Positions 10,456 to 21,830 of a stretch of DNA of 64,000 nt are shown here, one piece after another; position 1 is the stretch's first letter; each line of letters opens with the position of its first letter. The notes beneath the pieces were generated by a model, which searched no databases, was not told the origin of the DNA, and was given only the letters and a program-made list of their open reading frames with translations. The stretch spans positions 545,952,222 to 546,016,221 of the forward strand of contig CM077667.1 of assembly GCA_039707655.1 (NCBI GenBank), in the 5' to 3' direction. A program made the translations under genes and the position numbers. Source of the stretch: Elymus sibiricus. Taxonomy: Eukaryota > Streptophyta > Magnoliopsida > Poales > Poaceae.

Positions 10456-13400
10456 CTCCCTCCGTCCGAGAAAAATTGTCCCCGCGGACATTTTGTGAAA
10501 ACCCCCTTCCCTTTCCTCCGACAAACACAAAGCTCCCTGTGCCAGAACAGAGCTCCCCTGCTCGTTCTCCCCCTCGCCGGAGCTCCTTGCTCGGCTCCCC
10601 CGCGCCAGAGCTCCCTTCCTCTGCTCCCCCGCACCAGAGCTCTCGCCCCCCACTTGCCAAGGTGCGGCTCCCCCCTGTTCTCGCCCCCCACTCCAAAATG
10701 CTTCTTTTGAGTACTTGAAGCTTGGGAGTTTCTTTAGCAAGTTCACTGTAAAATTGAGTATAAGATCACTGAAAATTTTCTGGAGTGTATGTTCTGCAGT
10801 CACTGAATTTTCTGGAGTGTATGTTTACTGAATTTTCTGAAATTTCTGGAGTGTATGCATTGGGGTGCGTCTGGGAGAGAAGATTCATGGCCATCCTAGC
10901 TAGCTGCTGGGTGGAAAACATGTTAGGTTCACAGTATTCATCAAACCCGAGTTGATTTATCCACACTTAAGTACTCCTGTATAGACATACGGGTTCAGTT
11001 ATGTTCATAGCAGAAGCACCAAGATTGGATTGATATGGCTCCTCTTTTCTTGTGACATGTACTCTAGAGGTTTTATTTATTTAAAATCTTTTACTTGCAT
11101 GAACAGTCTGAATTGGTTATTACCTTGATGTGCAGATGTTGACGCAGTCTGAACATTTTACTTTTCATGAACTGTCTGAATCTTACGGCATCCCGCTTGG
11201 GCTACCGCCTAATGAGCTTCACGCCTATCTGCCCATAAACATCACTGCCATGGGAGCACTACACGTTCAGATGGGTCCTGCGTCTAGTGGTATGTCCTGA
11301 AGTGCTAATCCTTATGGTTAATACGGCTAGGTATGTCCTGATGTTCAAGTCATAATCTTAGATATTCTAATACGGCTAGATGATCCTTATGGTTAATCCT
11401 TCAGTAATTATGCTAACAGGATTAGGTGTAGTTCATGGAGATTTTAGAGCGATTAGCTAGAGAATACTCTGAATCTGACACTTACTCTGAATTCAGACTG
11501 ATGAGCAGAGAGGCATCTTCTAGTAAGAAAAAGATGAAGACAAGGTTTGTAGACCTACCTTTCAGTGCAGTTGCAGCAGTTGCATCATCGACTGTGCAGG
11601 GTAGGGGGTAATCTGCACAGGTATCATGTGGTCATCACTAAAAAATGGTTCTTTCGATTCGGTTGCAGCTTGAGACACACAGTTCCTCGTCAGGAAGTGG
11701 CGCCCGGGGGACTCCAGTGCGAGACGAGCGTCGCCACTTCCGACCGCCACCACGTCGCTGCGGGAGCGCCGGCACCGATCTCCAAGGATGATGCTTGTCC
11801 CGGTAAGATTCTGGATGCTGCAAGACCAGCGGTCTTCAAAGTGCTTGTGTGAAGACTTCCACTGTCTGTGAATGTAATTGTGGTTCTCTGAAGGCGTATG
11901 AGAAAAACTAGCTGGGTTACTTTTGCTTAACTGGCAGCAAGTTTTGCACTACCATGACTGGTAAAATGCTTCTTTTGCTGTGATGATCCAAAATGCTTCA
12001 TTTCAGTACAGTAGCTGTCAAATTTAGTCTATCTTGAGCTTGTCAAGTTTTGCACTATCTTGACTGGTAAAATTCTGTTTTGTCTTGAAGACAATTAACT
12101 GAAACTGTCTGGAACAGTTTAATGATTTGCAATATGGGTTACTCAAATCTTCTTCTTCTTGTAATCAAATTACTGAATCTTCTTGTAATATGCATATTAC
12201 ATCATGGCAGCAGTCCTTCTACTTATCTTGAAGAAGAAGAAGAAGAAGATGAAGAAGAAGATGAAGAAGAAGATGAAGAAGATGAAGAAGGAGAAGAAGG
12301 GGATGGCAGCAGTCCAAGGCTAGTTTGACATTTTACAATAACTAGTGGGTAGAGCAAGTTACAGTAGTGTTAATGTCTGAAGACGAAACATTGACTGTAT
12401 TTTAATGGTTGAGTTTACAATCACTACTTGGAGTACACACTGACTGAATTTAACTTGGAGTACAGTCACTACACTGCTTCTATGCTTACAAAATTCAGAC
12501 TGAATTTAACTCCCAAAAGAAAAGAATTCGAAATGGCTCCTCATTGTTCACTGTCAACTTGGAGTACATGCCATGCCTTCACAAATACTGATAGATGTGG
12601 TGCAGTCGCTGCATAATGGCACCATGGCAAAAAAAAACTCTATACAACATTTAGAGCAATTAATCATGGATGGATATTTATGCTCTTTTTATGTTATTAA
12701 ATCACTATTTTTATGTACAGTACCAACACTTTTCTGAAACTGCAGCAAGTACTCCAAGAGTATGTAGGGAACTCTGAATATCTGAATAACTGCAACAGCA
12801 CAACAGTAACAACACAAGTCTGAATGGGATGATTTTGTTCAGAATTTCACAACCAAAGATGGGCCACACACACGTTCTAGACCTCAAGCATATCCATAGG
12901 GGCACACGCACAAAGAGAGTTGGCATATCCAAAGAAGAAGCAAGATTAGGCTCTAACTGAATTTGCTCTAAGAGGACTTTTGCAAGCAGTGGTTCTAACT
13001 GAACTTTCTTGCTCCAACTCTTTGCTGATCACAAGTGAATTTGCTCTAACAGGAGTTGGAAAATGATCTGAGGCCACTGAGAACAGTGATACTCCGGCTG
13101 ATCATTACTGATATCAAATCAAACTGATCACTATTTGTTATCAAATCAAGCTGATCAATACTGAATTTTATGTACACTGTCAACAATTTAAACAGGAAAC
13201 TCCACATTAGTGAGCACGAGCAGGACTTGCTTCTTCTTCCCGATGAACACGGAGCAGCAGAAGGAGTTCGAGCTTGAGGTCCAGGCTGGCCGGGAGACCC
13301 ATGCGCGCGCAGGTCCTGGACGGCAGCGGCGGCGCAGCCCTGGGCGGCAGGAGGGATAACAGCAGCAGGGGATAGAGGAGGCGCAGCGCCCTTCAGCCGT

Positions 13401-13645
13401 CGAGGTGGTCGCGGCGGAGGAGCAGGTGGGCAGGGGCGGCGAAGGTTCGCAGCGATGGCGCAGGTTGGCCGTCGTCGCACGCTGGGACCGACGGTGGCTG
13501 GAGCGAGCACGGTGCGGGTGGGCGACGGAGGAAGAAGGAAGAAGCAGAGGCGGGGCTAATTAGCACGAGTTTAAATGGTGGAAGGTCTTTTTTGCAAAAT
13601 TACAAATGAACTAACGCCAGGACAAGTTTTATCGGACGGAGGGAG
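10456..13645. mobile_element. Large (3.19 kb) element with Stowaway/mariner-type ends
   Basis: The left end starts CTCCCTCCGTCCGAGAAAAA at 10456 and the right end (13645) is its near-perfect inverse: 23 of the outermost 25 positions match. TA dinucleotides flank both sides (10454-10455 and 13646-13647). At 3,190 bp it is far longer than a MITE. Yet I see no intact mariner transposase frame, so it looks like a non-autonomous derivative that carries unrelated internal sequence. That sequence includes GC-rich proline-coding patches near both ends (about 10510-10690 and 13230-13510) and a GAA/GAT microsatellite. Confidence 0.75.
12228..12300 (+). repeat. GAA/GAT trinucleotide microsatellite
   Basis: About 73 bases of GAAGAAGAT-type repeats, which would read as poly-Glu/Asp in one frame. 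It lies inside the large Stowaway-like element. Confidence 0.9.
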
Positions 13646-14423
13646 TATCTCTGATTCTCAAGGAAGGATTCAAGGCCGTCCGATAGTCCCTTCTCTGATT
13701 CTCAAGTCAATCAATCATCTGAAGGAAGGAAGGAAGGAAGGAAGGAAGCAAGCAAGCAAGCAAGGAAGGTGGGTTTTAGTTGGTTGAATTTTCTAGTCCA
13801 ACTCTCTCCTCTGAAGGGATGACCTTTTCTTTGATTTGATTTTTGTGTGACCTTGCATTGCACTTGTCTTGACGAAGACAACTACTAGAACTTTTCTTTC
13901 TTGTTCCTTGTCTCTCTTGTACTAGTCTCTTCTGGTTGTCTCCTCCCCTCCTCTGCATAATCTAATCATAACAGTAAGTATAAAAAACAGAATTTAATAA
14001 TACTCCAGAATAGAAGAGAAGAGAAGAGAAGAGGATCCTCTTTGGCGGCGAGACGAGAGGAGAGGAGAGGAGAGGAGAGGCCAAATCCACCAACCAAATC
14101 TCCGCCGGCCCAGCCTTTCTCCTTGCTTTGTTTCTTCTTCTTCTTCTTCTTGTTTCATTCGTCAGTTGGTTCTAATTCTATTGAGCTGCTGCTGCTGCTT
14201 TACTTTCTTCCCTTGCTGTTGCTCCTCAATCAAATCTCTTAATCCTAGCTTCCTGGCAAAAAGAAGAATTCAACTCCATCCATGCATCTATCCTCCTCAC
14301 CTATCATATTCATACTAGCAAGGAGGATCTCTCTGCTCTCTCTCCCTCTGTGAGTTAACAAGGTGTTGCCGCACCAAGCAGGGAAGAGCAGGCCTCCTAT
14401 CCTATCCTATCCTAGCTAACAAG
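13646..14423 (+). other. 5' flank and first untranslated exon of the PLAC8 gene
   Basis: Contains a GGAA/GCAA microsatellite (about 13724-13769), a purine-rich GAGAG stretch (about 14010-14082) and pyrimidine-rich sequence typical of a grass 5' leader. The last part, up to 14423, is the inferred first untranslated exon. The transcription start cannot be placed exactly. Confidence 0.45.
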
Positions 14424-14950
14424 GTATATCTGCTGCCTTTAATTTGTTCTTGCTTTCTTTACAAAACTAACCAGTACGTATTATCTACTGATTGGTTGAT
14501 GCATGCGCCGGTGGTCTAATTATGAATTATTTTTCCCCTCTACTTAATATCGATCCATAGGTCATATGCAATTGTTAATTGTAAAGGGGCCTTTTCCTTT
14601 CTTTCTTTCTTTTTTAGAATATAGTTATAAACTGGGCTGTCTGCAACACACTAAATACTGAGTAACGTACTAGCAGCTACCTTGCAAAACTAAACTTACT
14701 AGCGTGCAGGCACCCAATTTTGCTTCAGGCTCAACATTTTTTTTTTCTCAAGTAGATTTCCAATAATCTAGTCCCTTTTTTATAGGCTTCTTCCTTCCTT
14801 CACACTGTTGCACAAATTAAGGGGCATCCTTGTGCAACTAATTAAATCCCTTGCCTTTTTTTTTTCTCTCCATCTAGTTTAACAATGTAGTATTCACACT
14901 GTCCAAGGTTATTATTAAGTGGCAATTTGATAACTTTTTTTTTTTGGCAG
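14424..14950 (+). other. 5'UTR intron of the PLAC8-family gene
   Basis: ACAAG|GTATATC at 14424 and a long polypyrimidine tract ending TTTTTGGCAG at 14950 make a convincing 527-base intron in the leader. The coding ATG follows at 15159. Leader introns of this size are common in plant genes and often raise expression. Confidence 0.65.
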
Positions 14951-15158
14951 AAAATCCAACCAGATGCGAAGAACCGATCGAGACCCTAGCTACTACAAGG
15001 GGATCATCATCTTCTTAGCTCCGTCAAATCAAATCCTTCCTTATGTGAAGATCTAGCTCTTCAGAATAGGCTTACTAGTAGATCAATCAAGGAGAAAACA
15101 TACTGCAAACGGAACATCCTACGGATTGCTTCTACTAGATCAATCAAGTTGTTGAAAT

Positions 15159-16916
15159 ATGGTTGCAGTTGCAGGTGGTGGTAATCACAAGACGATGATA
15201 CCTGCTGTTGGCGAAGAGGTTGCAGGAGGGACTGGAAACACCAATGCAAAAGACGATCATCACATTGCCATCTATTTCATCGACTCACCCCAACAAACAG
15301 ACGACAGGTTGATCCTCAGCGACAAAACCAATGGCCAGGATTACTCCTTTCAGCAACACCTGCAAACACCAACCTCACCGCCCTGCTACTCCACCGACCA
15401 CATGCTCGGTGGTGACCAAAGACACTACTACAACAACAATGGCTCCTCTTCTTCTTCTTCCCACCAGCAGCAGCAGCATGAACACTCTTCTCGCCCACCA
15501 CGAAGAAAACAGTCTAGAACACGGCGACGCTTGGCAGCGGCGGTGCCCTTCGTGAGCAAGATCAAGTGGGGACCATTGTGGGACAGGTCCAAGGAGTGGA
15601 TCAAGAACCCCATCAACATGGCCCTCTTCGTGTGGATCGTCGCCGTGGGCATCTCCGGCGCCATCCTCTTCATGGTGATGACCGGGATGCTCAACGCCGT
15701 GCTGCGGAGCAAGGCGCAGAAGGACACGTGGTTCGAGGTCAACAACCAGATACTCAACGCGCTTTTCACCCTCATGTGCCTCTTCAACCATCCGAGAAGG
15801 TTCTACCACCTGGCGCTGCTGTGCCGGTGGCGGGCCGGCGACATGGCCGCGCTCCGGGAGATCTACTGCAAGGGCGGCACCGTCAAGCCGAACGAGAGGA
15901 GGCACATGATGGTTGTGATCTTGCTGCTCCACCTCAACTGCTTGGCGCAGTACGCGCTCTGCGGCCTCAACCTCGGGCTCTCCAGGACCCGGCGGCCTCC
16001 GGTGGGCGTCGGACTCACCGTGTCGGTCGCCATCTGTGCGCCCGCCGTCGCCAGCCTGTACAACAACCTCAGCCCCCTGGGGAAAGACTACGAGGTCCAG
16101 GCCGCCGCCGACGAGGAGTCCTCTTCTTCCTCTGGTTCGCGGCAGCGGCTCCAGCAGAAGACCGTCGAGAGGAGGTACTCCTTCTCCCCCTCTCTGCAGC
16201 GACAGGGAGAAATGGGAGCTGTTGTCGTCGCCGTCGCCGCCGAAGAAGATGGTATTGGTATGTCGCCGGAGTGGTCGGGCGGGCTGGTGGCGGACCTGTG
16301 GGAGGACATCTCGCTGGCGTACCTGTCGCTCTTCTGCAGCTGCTGCGTGTTCGGGTGGAACGCCGGGCGCCTCGGGTTCGGCAACGCGTACGTGCACGCG
16401 GCGACCTTCATCCTGCTGTGCCTGGCGCCATTCTTCATCTTCACGCTGGCGGCCATCAACATCGACGACGAGGCGGCCAGGCTGGCGCTGAGCCTCGGCG
16501 GCACCCTGCTCTGCGTCCTGGGCCTGCTATACGGCGGGTTCTGGAGGATCCAGATGCGCCGGAGGTTCGGGCTTCCTGGTAACGGCTTCTGTTGTGGGAA
16601 GCCGGACGTGACGGACTGCTTCCAGTGGCTGTGCTGCTGCCCCTGCTCCCTCGCCCAGGAGGTCAGGACCGCTGACGCCTATGACATTGTGCACCACAGG
16701 ATGGTGTCTCGCCGCGACAGCCGCCGACCCGGAGAAGAAGAAGAAGAAGATGCCAGCAGAAGCAGCGGCTCCCGGGTGCAGATGCAGCAGCCACTGAGGT
16801 TTGCAGGTGTTTTTGCTTCAGAATCAAATGGTGGGATGACCAACAGCAACAGCAACAGCAATAGCAGTACGAGTAGAATACCCCCTGCTGTGCCTGTTGG
16901 CATACAGAGACAGTAG
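15159..16916 (+). CDS. PLAC8 family protein with DUF2985-type region
   Basis: The 585-residue frame has the architecture of the long plant PLAC8 proteins. The N-terminus is low-complexity (poly-Ser 96-101, Gln/His 103-109) and is followed by a basic RRKQSRTRRR stretch. A conserved region of the DUF2985 type (about 139-240) contains a first membrane segment (about 153-178), and further hydrophobic stretches lie at 250-272 and 283-301. A disordered Ser/Gln insert spans 318-370. The cysteine-rich PLAC8 part (about 380-510) includes FCSCCVFG (392-399), two membrane helices (413-434, 443-462) and CFQWLCCCPCSLAQEVR (487-503), the family's Cys-rich/AQE signature. The C-terminus has poly-Glu and Asn/Ser repeats. 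Members are plasma-membrane proteins linked to calcium or metal handling and organ size, but the role of this subgroup is not established. The frame appears intact. Confidence 0.88.
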   Translation: MVAVAGGGNHKTMIPAVGEEVAGGTGNTNAKDDHHIAIYFIDSPQQTDDRLILSDKTNGQDYSFQQHLQTPTSPPCYSTDHMLGGDQRHYYNNNGSSSSSSHQQQQHEHSSRPPRRKQSRTRRRLAAAVPFVSKIKWGPLWDRSKEWIKNPINMALFVWIVAVGISGAILFMVMTGMLNAVLRSKAQKDTWFEVNNQILNALFTLMCLFNHPRRFYHLALLCRWRAGDMAALREIYCKGGTVKPNERRHMMVVILLLHLNCLAQYALCGLNLGLSRTRRPPVGVGLTVSVAICAPAVASLYNNLSPLGKDYEVQAAADEESSSSSGSRQRLQQKTVERRYSFSPSLQRQGEMGAVVVAVAAEEDGIGMSPEWSGGLVADLWEDISLAYLSLFCSCCVFGWNAGRLGFGNAYVHAATFILLCLAPFFIFTLAAINIDDEAARLALSLGGTLLCVLGLLYGGFWRIQMRRRFGLPGNGFCCGKPDVTDCFQWLCCCPCSLAQEVRTADAYDIVHHRMVSRRDSRRPGEEEEEDASRSSGSRVQMQQPLRFAGVFASESNGGMTNSNSNSNSSTSRIPPAVPVGIQRQ

Positions 16917-17195
16917 GTAAGATGAATGGTTTATGGTTAGATGAGTAGCAGGCTTAACTGTACATCTTTTTCACAGCAATCCATTGTAAGTACATAGCAG
17001 AGGATACACGCAAGTACAATACGTTACTATTACTATTAATTAGAGTATAATATATGAAAATTTACCCTTGTTTTTGCATTGTTAGCAGAGCATCAGAAAA
17101 AGGGCATTTTGTTAGGCAACAGATACTAGGGCATAGTTTTGTTAGCATGCACAGTAAATAAAGGTCCAAAAATAATTACAAACCAAAGGTAATGT

Positions 17196-17202
17196 AAAAA
17201 AA
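17196..17202 (-). terminator. Pol III terminator of tRNA-Lys
   Basis: Seven T residues on the minus strand begin one base after the discriminator base of the tRNA. This is a standard RNA polymerase III stop. Confidence 0.85.
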
Positions 17203-17203
17203 G

Positions 17204-17276
17204 CGCCCACCGTGGGGCTCGAACCCACGACCACAAGGTTAAGAGCCTTGCGCTCTACCAACTGAGCTAGACGGGC
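17204..17276 (-). tRNA. tRNA-Lys (anticodon CUU)
   Basis: The 73-nt minus-strand sequence folds fully. The acceptor stem is GCCCGTC with GGTGGGC, the D arm GAGC pairs with GCTC, the anticodon arm is CAAGG-CTCTTAA-CCTTG with CTT at the anticodon, and the T arm is GTGGG-TTCGAGC-CCCAC. Discriminator G. The A box (TAGCTCAGTTGG) and B box (GGTTCGAGCCC) are intact and there is no intron. It reads AAG codons. The pol III T-run follows immediately. Confidence 0.97.
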
Positions 17277-17740
17277 TTGCTTTGTGAGTTGGTGATTCCA
17301 CAGCTAACTACAGCAACTTTTTCTTTATGAACTCACAGACACAAAAAGAAGAGGAGAGCACCTGCAGAAAAATGTGGAAAAAACAGAGACTATGATGGAT
17401 CAGAAGCACGGTGCTTGAATGAAAAGAAATGAAAGCCGTGATGAAATCAAAGGTGCAACAAATAAGAGAGAGGACCTGCAGGAGCTTGGAAATGATGGAA
17501 CAGTAAAGTGCTTCAGTAAAATTAAAGCCACCATGGCAGACTCTGAAGATAGATAGTCAGACTCGGCCAGGCCAACTGACATTGTGTACTATGAGATGAG
17601 AGAGATCTGTCACTCAAAGAAAGAACACAAGTTGTGCTCCATCACTAACGGCCATATATGGGAATGGCACCATTTAATTAAATCTACTTGAGGAAATGTG
17701 ACAGAAACATTTGACAACCAAAGGAAACACTCCCCCGCGT
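17277..17740. other. Intergenic, nothing recognised
   Basis: AT-rich sequence of about 460 bases between the tRNA and a GC-rich repeat. No gene, element end or long repeat is seen. Confidence 0.4.
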
Positions 17741-18307
17741 CGTCCCGTCCGTGGCGACTCGGGGGCTCCAGATCCGGCTGCCGCCGGCCCTCCCCTCCCA
17801 TCCTGCTACCCCTGCCGCGGTGGCGGCGGGCCCCGTTCTCCTAAGGGGAGGGGGGATCCCGGCCGGTGCATCTCGCGCGGCGGGCTGCGGGCACCGGGGC
17901 GGCGGCCCCGGATTCGGCTGGCTGGTGCGGCTTCGGCGGCCGCTAGGGCGGCGTGGGGGCTGGCATGGGCGCGGTGCGGCTGCTGCCTGCTGCCTGGGGG
18001 CACTCGAGTTCAAGCTCTCCGCAGCGCGTGGGCGATGTGGATCTGGCTTTGGGCGTCTTCGGCGGTCTTCGGGCGTCTTCAAGCACCATTTGTTTCATGA
18101 TTTTTCACAATTATTCAACATTTTGTTTATGTTGTTTGAAAATTTATTTTATCACCATAATTCCTAGGACATTTGCAATGAAATTTTGAATTGGGATTTG
18201 AATCCATCTTGATCAAACTTCACTTAGCAAAATGATTAGGCACTGTTCATGATCATTACTGTAGCTTAATTACATTGATCACTGTTGCTTAAAACCCAGG
18301 GTGTCAC
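17741..18307. mobile_element. Repeat fragment, GC-rich block plus LTR-like end
   Basis: A very GC-rich stretch (about 17741-18080) is open in several frames without conserved protein content. It passes into AT-rich sequence ending in GGGTGTCACAG at about 18297-18308. An end reading ...TGTCACA resembles the 3' border of some grass LTR retrotransposons. No paired LTR, primer site or polyprotein is seen, so this is only a likely truncated retroelement. Confidence 0.3.
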
Positions 18308-18816
18308 AGGTCCGGACTCCCGCAACCCCCCCTCCCCCCCCACGTTTGTCTCCGGTTTGCGGGAGAAAGTCCGTCTGGACCGCGCCGCGGACCGATACAG
18401 GTCCGGACGCATGCCGGAGGTTTGTGGGTCGGCGTTGGAGATGCCCTTAGCTGCAATTTCCTCTTTCCAATCAGGGATTTCGTGGATTCATTTTCGTGCC
18501 TGTAAACTAGGGAGGTATTCAAACGCGCATCTTCCTTCACCGGCGGCCCCAAGCCCCAATATCCCCTCTCTTTCGGCCGATTGGGGCTGCTGAGTTTATA
18601 TGTTTTATGTGCACTTAAATTTCAGAAGCGTCGTCCATGGTGCCCGACCCCCCCCCCCCCCCCACACACACACCACACTCTGCAAATGCCCCCCACCCAC
18701 CACTCTTGCATTTGGGCCGGGTGCAAGTAATTTTCAAAAACTATCTTTAGTCAGCTGCGTGTGGAAGACTATCACCGGCGCACCCAAGCCCAAACAAATG
18801 GTGATGCGGGTACTAA
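18308..18816. other. Decayed repeat sequence with one Harbinger-like end
   Basis: GTCGGCGTTGGAGATGCCC followed by TTA at about 18430-18451 looks like a right-hand Harbinger-type terminus, but no matching left end is present. A C18 run followed by CA repeats lies at about 18649-18676. No gene is recognised. Confidence 0.35.
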
Positions 18817-21006
18817 GAGCAACTCCAACGTGCCGACCCAAATTTTCCGCGCGTGTCCGTTTGGGTCGAAATGAACACAAAAGTCGGCCCAACGCGGCGA
18901 CCCAAACGGACGAGTGTCCGTTTTTTGACCGCGCGCGACCCATTTCGGGCCCAAATTTGGGCCGCGTTTGCGTCGGCGCGGACACGAAACAGACGCGCGC
19001 GATGCCCGCCCTTGTCCTCCCCTGGCCCGCCAGTCGGTGGCACATTGGCCATCCCATCTGCCTTCCATCGACAGCCAGCACACCCGGCCGCCCCACCCGT
19101 CGCCGCCGCCGCCCAGTTCCGGTGCCCAGGCCAGCCGTCCGCACCCACGTACGTCCCCCCGCAGCATGCCACCGTCCACCGCCGCCGCCACCGCCGCCGC
19201 AACACCCCGACATTGTCGCCACCACCCCCTGCTTGCAGCACCCAAGCGCGGCGACCTCGCTCGCCGGATGCCGCCACGCTCGCCGGACGCCTATAGGCCT
19301 GCTACCTGGTCCAGGGGAGGCGCGAGGCTCTTCACCGGCCAGCTTCTTCCACGACACCCGCAAGCTGTTCGACGGTTTGCCCGCAAGGTACAAATGGACT
19401 CCGCGACAAGTTCTTTTTCTACAACTTCATTTGTGACTCAGATGATTCTTCATCCGACGATGAGGAGGTTGTGGCTGCTATGTTGGTCGTCCATGACCAC
19501 CTTAGTAGGCAGCGGCCGATGTTCAGGGGCTCGATCCCGGGGCACACTCCGACGTTGAATCGCAACCGAGAGAGCGTCCATTTCCTACTTTGGAAGGACT
19601 ACTTCAACTCCCCCAACCCGCTCTTCAAACACCACCTATTCCGGCGCCGTTTCCGTATGGCTAGACATGTGTTCAACCGTATCCGGGAGGGGGTGGTGGC
19701 ATACGATAAGTATTTCGAGTGCAAAAAGGATGCCATGGGAAAGATTGGCTTCACCTCTTACCAGAAATGCACTGCAGCTATTCGGATGCTTGCATACGGA
19801 GTTCCCGGTGATCTCATTGATGAGTATGTCCAAATGAGCGAGTCCACGTGCCTAGACTCCATGTATAGGTTCTGCAAGGCTGTGATAGCAGTGTTTGGCC
19901 CGGAGTACTTGAGAGAGCCAAATGCTGCAGATACAACCCGATTGTTGGCGACCAATGCCAGCAGGGGCTTTCCGGGAATGCTTGGTAGCATAGATTGTAT
20001 GCACTGGGAGTGGAAGAACTGCCCTTCTGCTTGGCAGGGGTAGTATAGGGGCCATGTCAAAGCTTGCATTGTCATACTCGAGGCCGTGGCTTCACAAGAT
20101 CTCTGGATTTGGCACTTTTTCTTTGGCATGGCCGGATCTCACAACGATATCAACGCGCTTCAACGCTCTCCGGTGTTTGTAAGGCTTGCAGAAGGCAACT
20201 GCCCGGAGGTCAATGTTGAGATTAATGGCCACCACTACAACAAAGGATACTACCTAGCTGACGGTATCTATCCTCAGTGTACTACTCTTGTGAAGACAAT
20301 CCCCAACCCCGTAGGAGAGAAGAGGAAGAGATTTGCCCAAGAGCAAGAGAGTGCTAAGAAGGATGTGGAGCGTGCCTTTGGTGTTCTTCAATCTCGATGG
20401 GGCATCGTTCGGTATCCTGCTAGAACTTGGAGCACCAAGAAGTTGTGGAAGGTGATGACTGCTTGCGTGATCATGCACAATATGATCGTAGAGGATGAGC
20501 GCCCGAAACGTATCTATGACCAAGGGTTTCAGTTTCAGGGTCAAAATGTTGTGCGTGAGCATGGAGGAGCGGCAACGTTTGCATAGTTCACCGAATTTCG
20601 TCATCAAATGCGTGATTGAGAAACTCACATTCAACTGCAAGATGATTTGGTTAAGCATATGTGGGCTCACATTGGCAACAAATAGATGTATCGGCTATCT
20701 TTTTTTTAAATGTATTTGAGACAATTTAATTTTTATTTGGCTTTGTAAACTATGAGATATTTATTTGGTTGTGAAACTATGACATGTTTGTATTTTGTTT
20801 CAATTATGTGAACTAGGGCCAAATTTTCATATGTTTGCGAAAAGAGCTTACAAAAAATGGACGCAGGCCCGCCACAAGGGTGAAAATGCATCCGCGCGTT
20901 GCGCGCACGGCCGACCCAAACGCAGAAGGGGGCGGACGAGTCGACCCAAACGGACAAAAAGCAAACAAAACGCGCGTCCATTTGGGTCGGCGCGTTGAAG
21001 TTGCTC
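18817..21006 (+). mobile_element. PIF/Harbinger DNA transposon, nearly complete
   Basis: The element starts GAGCAACTCCAACGTGCCG at 18817 and ends with the inverse (...CGGCGCGTTGAAGTTGCTC) at 21006, 2,190 bp in all. Both sides carry the 3-bp target duplication TAA (18814-18816 and 21007-21009), as expected for this superfamily. It contains one transposase gene on the plus strand. The second protein of autonomous Harbinger elements (Myb/SANT-like) is not seen, so the element is at most partly autonomous. Confidence 0.93.
19394..20586 (+). pseudogene. PIF/Harbinger transposase (DDE_4, HARBI1-like), lightly damaged
   Basis: The main frame is open from before 19471 to 20586 apart from one TAG at 20041-20043, between AWQG and YRGHV. 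The catalytic DDE residues are present: D at 19993-19995 (GSIDCMHW), D at 20146-20148 (GSHNDINAL) and E at 20368-20370 (KKDVERAFGVLQSRW). Spacing is 51 and 75 codons. These proteins cut and rejoin the element ends together with a partner DNA-binding protein. The best start, ATG at 19394, opens with MDS but is one base out of frame with the acidic [11 protein letters not shown] stretch that leads into the main frame. A one-base loss just after the start is therefore likely. With only two visible lesions this copy is recent, but it is probably inactive on its own. Confidence 0.9.
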
Positions 21007-21206
21007 TAAGGCCAACTTCAACCGGCCAACCCAAATTTTATCTTTTTTTGTTCGTTTGGATCGGCAAAACGGCCAGCGGACAGAAGGACACATCTAGACA
21101 TGTTCTTTGTACCCAACGGTGCCACCTCATTTGGGGATGTGTCCTCCTCGGGTATTTCATCATACACCTACCAGACGAGGGCTTCGCGAGCTCGTAGCCG
21201 ACGCTG

Positions 21207-21629
21207 GTCCGGCCGCGCTCGTGCTGCTTGGGCGCACCCTGTCCAGCCGAGGAATGGCGCCAGTCCGGCCGTACTCGTGTTTGCTTGGGCGCACACTGTC
21301 CAGCCGAGGAATGGCGCCGGTCTGGCCGTACTCGTGTCTGCTTGGGCGACCCTGTCCAGCCAAGGAATGGCGCCGGTCCGGCCGCACTCGTGTCTGCTTG
21401 GGCGCACCCTGTCCAGCCGAGGAATGGCGCCGGTCCAACCGCGCTCGTGCTGCTTGGGCGCACACTGTCCAGCCGAGGAATGACGCCAGTCCAGCCGCGC
21501 TCGTGCTTCTTGGGCGCACCCTGTCCAGCCGCGGAATGGCGCCGGTCCAGCCGCGCTCGTGCTGCTTGGGCGCACACTGTCCAGCTAAGGAATGGCGTCG
21601 GTCCGGCCGCGCTCGCAGCCGAGGAATGT
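21207..21629 (+). repeat. Minisatellite of 56/57-bp units, about 7.5 copies
   Basis: GC-rich units starting GTCCGGCCGCGCTCGTGC and ending GAGGAATGGCGCC are repeated head-to-tail seven times, plus a truncated copy. Unit length alternates between 56 and 57 bases through a TGCTG/TGTTTG variation. All frames are open in places because of composition, which creates long but meaningless frames on both strands. Confidence 0.93.
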
Positions 21630-21830
21630 CCTCCTCCGCGACCGACATTTGGGAGGAGAGAGAGAGGTGGGAGGTGGGTGGGTGGGTGATAGGTGGGCAG
21701 GCTCGGACACATAAGGACGAGGAGGACGCAGAGAATGTCTGGTTTTTGTCCACTTCAGACTCAAATCTGACACAACTTTGGGATACAAATGGGTCCGACG
21801 GACACAAAACATACGGAAAACGAGGACCCT

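Noticed and set aside
11136..11544. Two exon-like stretches inside the Stowaway-like element
   Set aside because: Each has plausible splice borders, but their phases do not join without a stop, so a gene model is not supported.
13046..13510. 154-codon minus-strand proline-rich frame near the right end of the Stowaway-like element
   Set aside because: GC-rich composition, no recognised domain and no start or promoter support.
18600..19436. 278-codon plus-strand frame overlapping the 5' part of the Harbinger element
   Set aside because: It crosses the transposon border at 18817 and is out of frame with the transposase.
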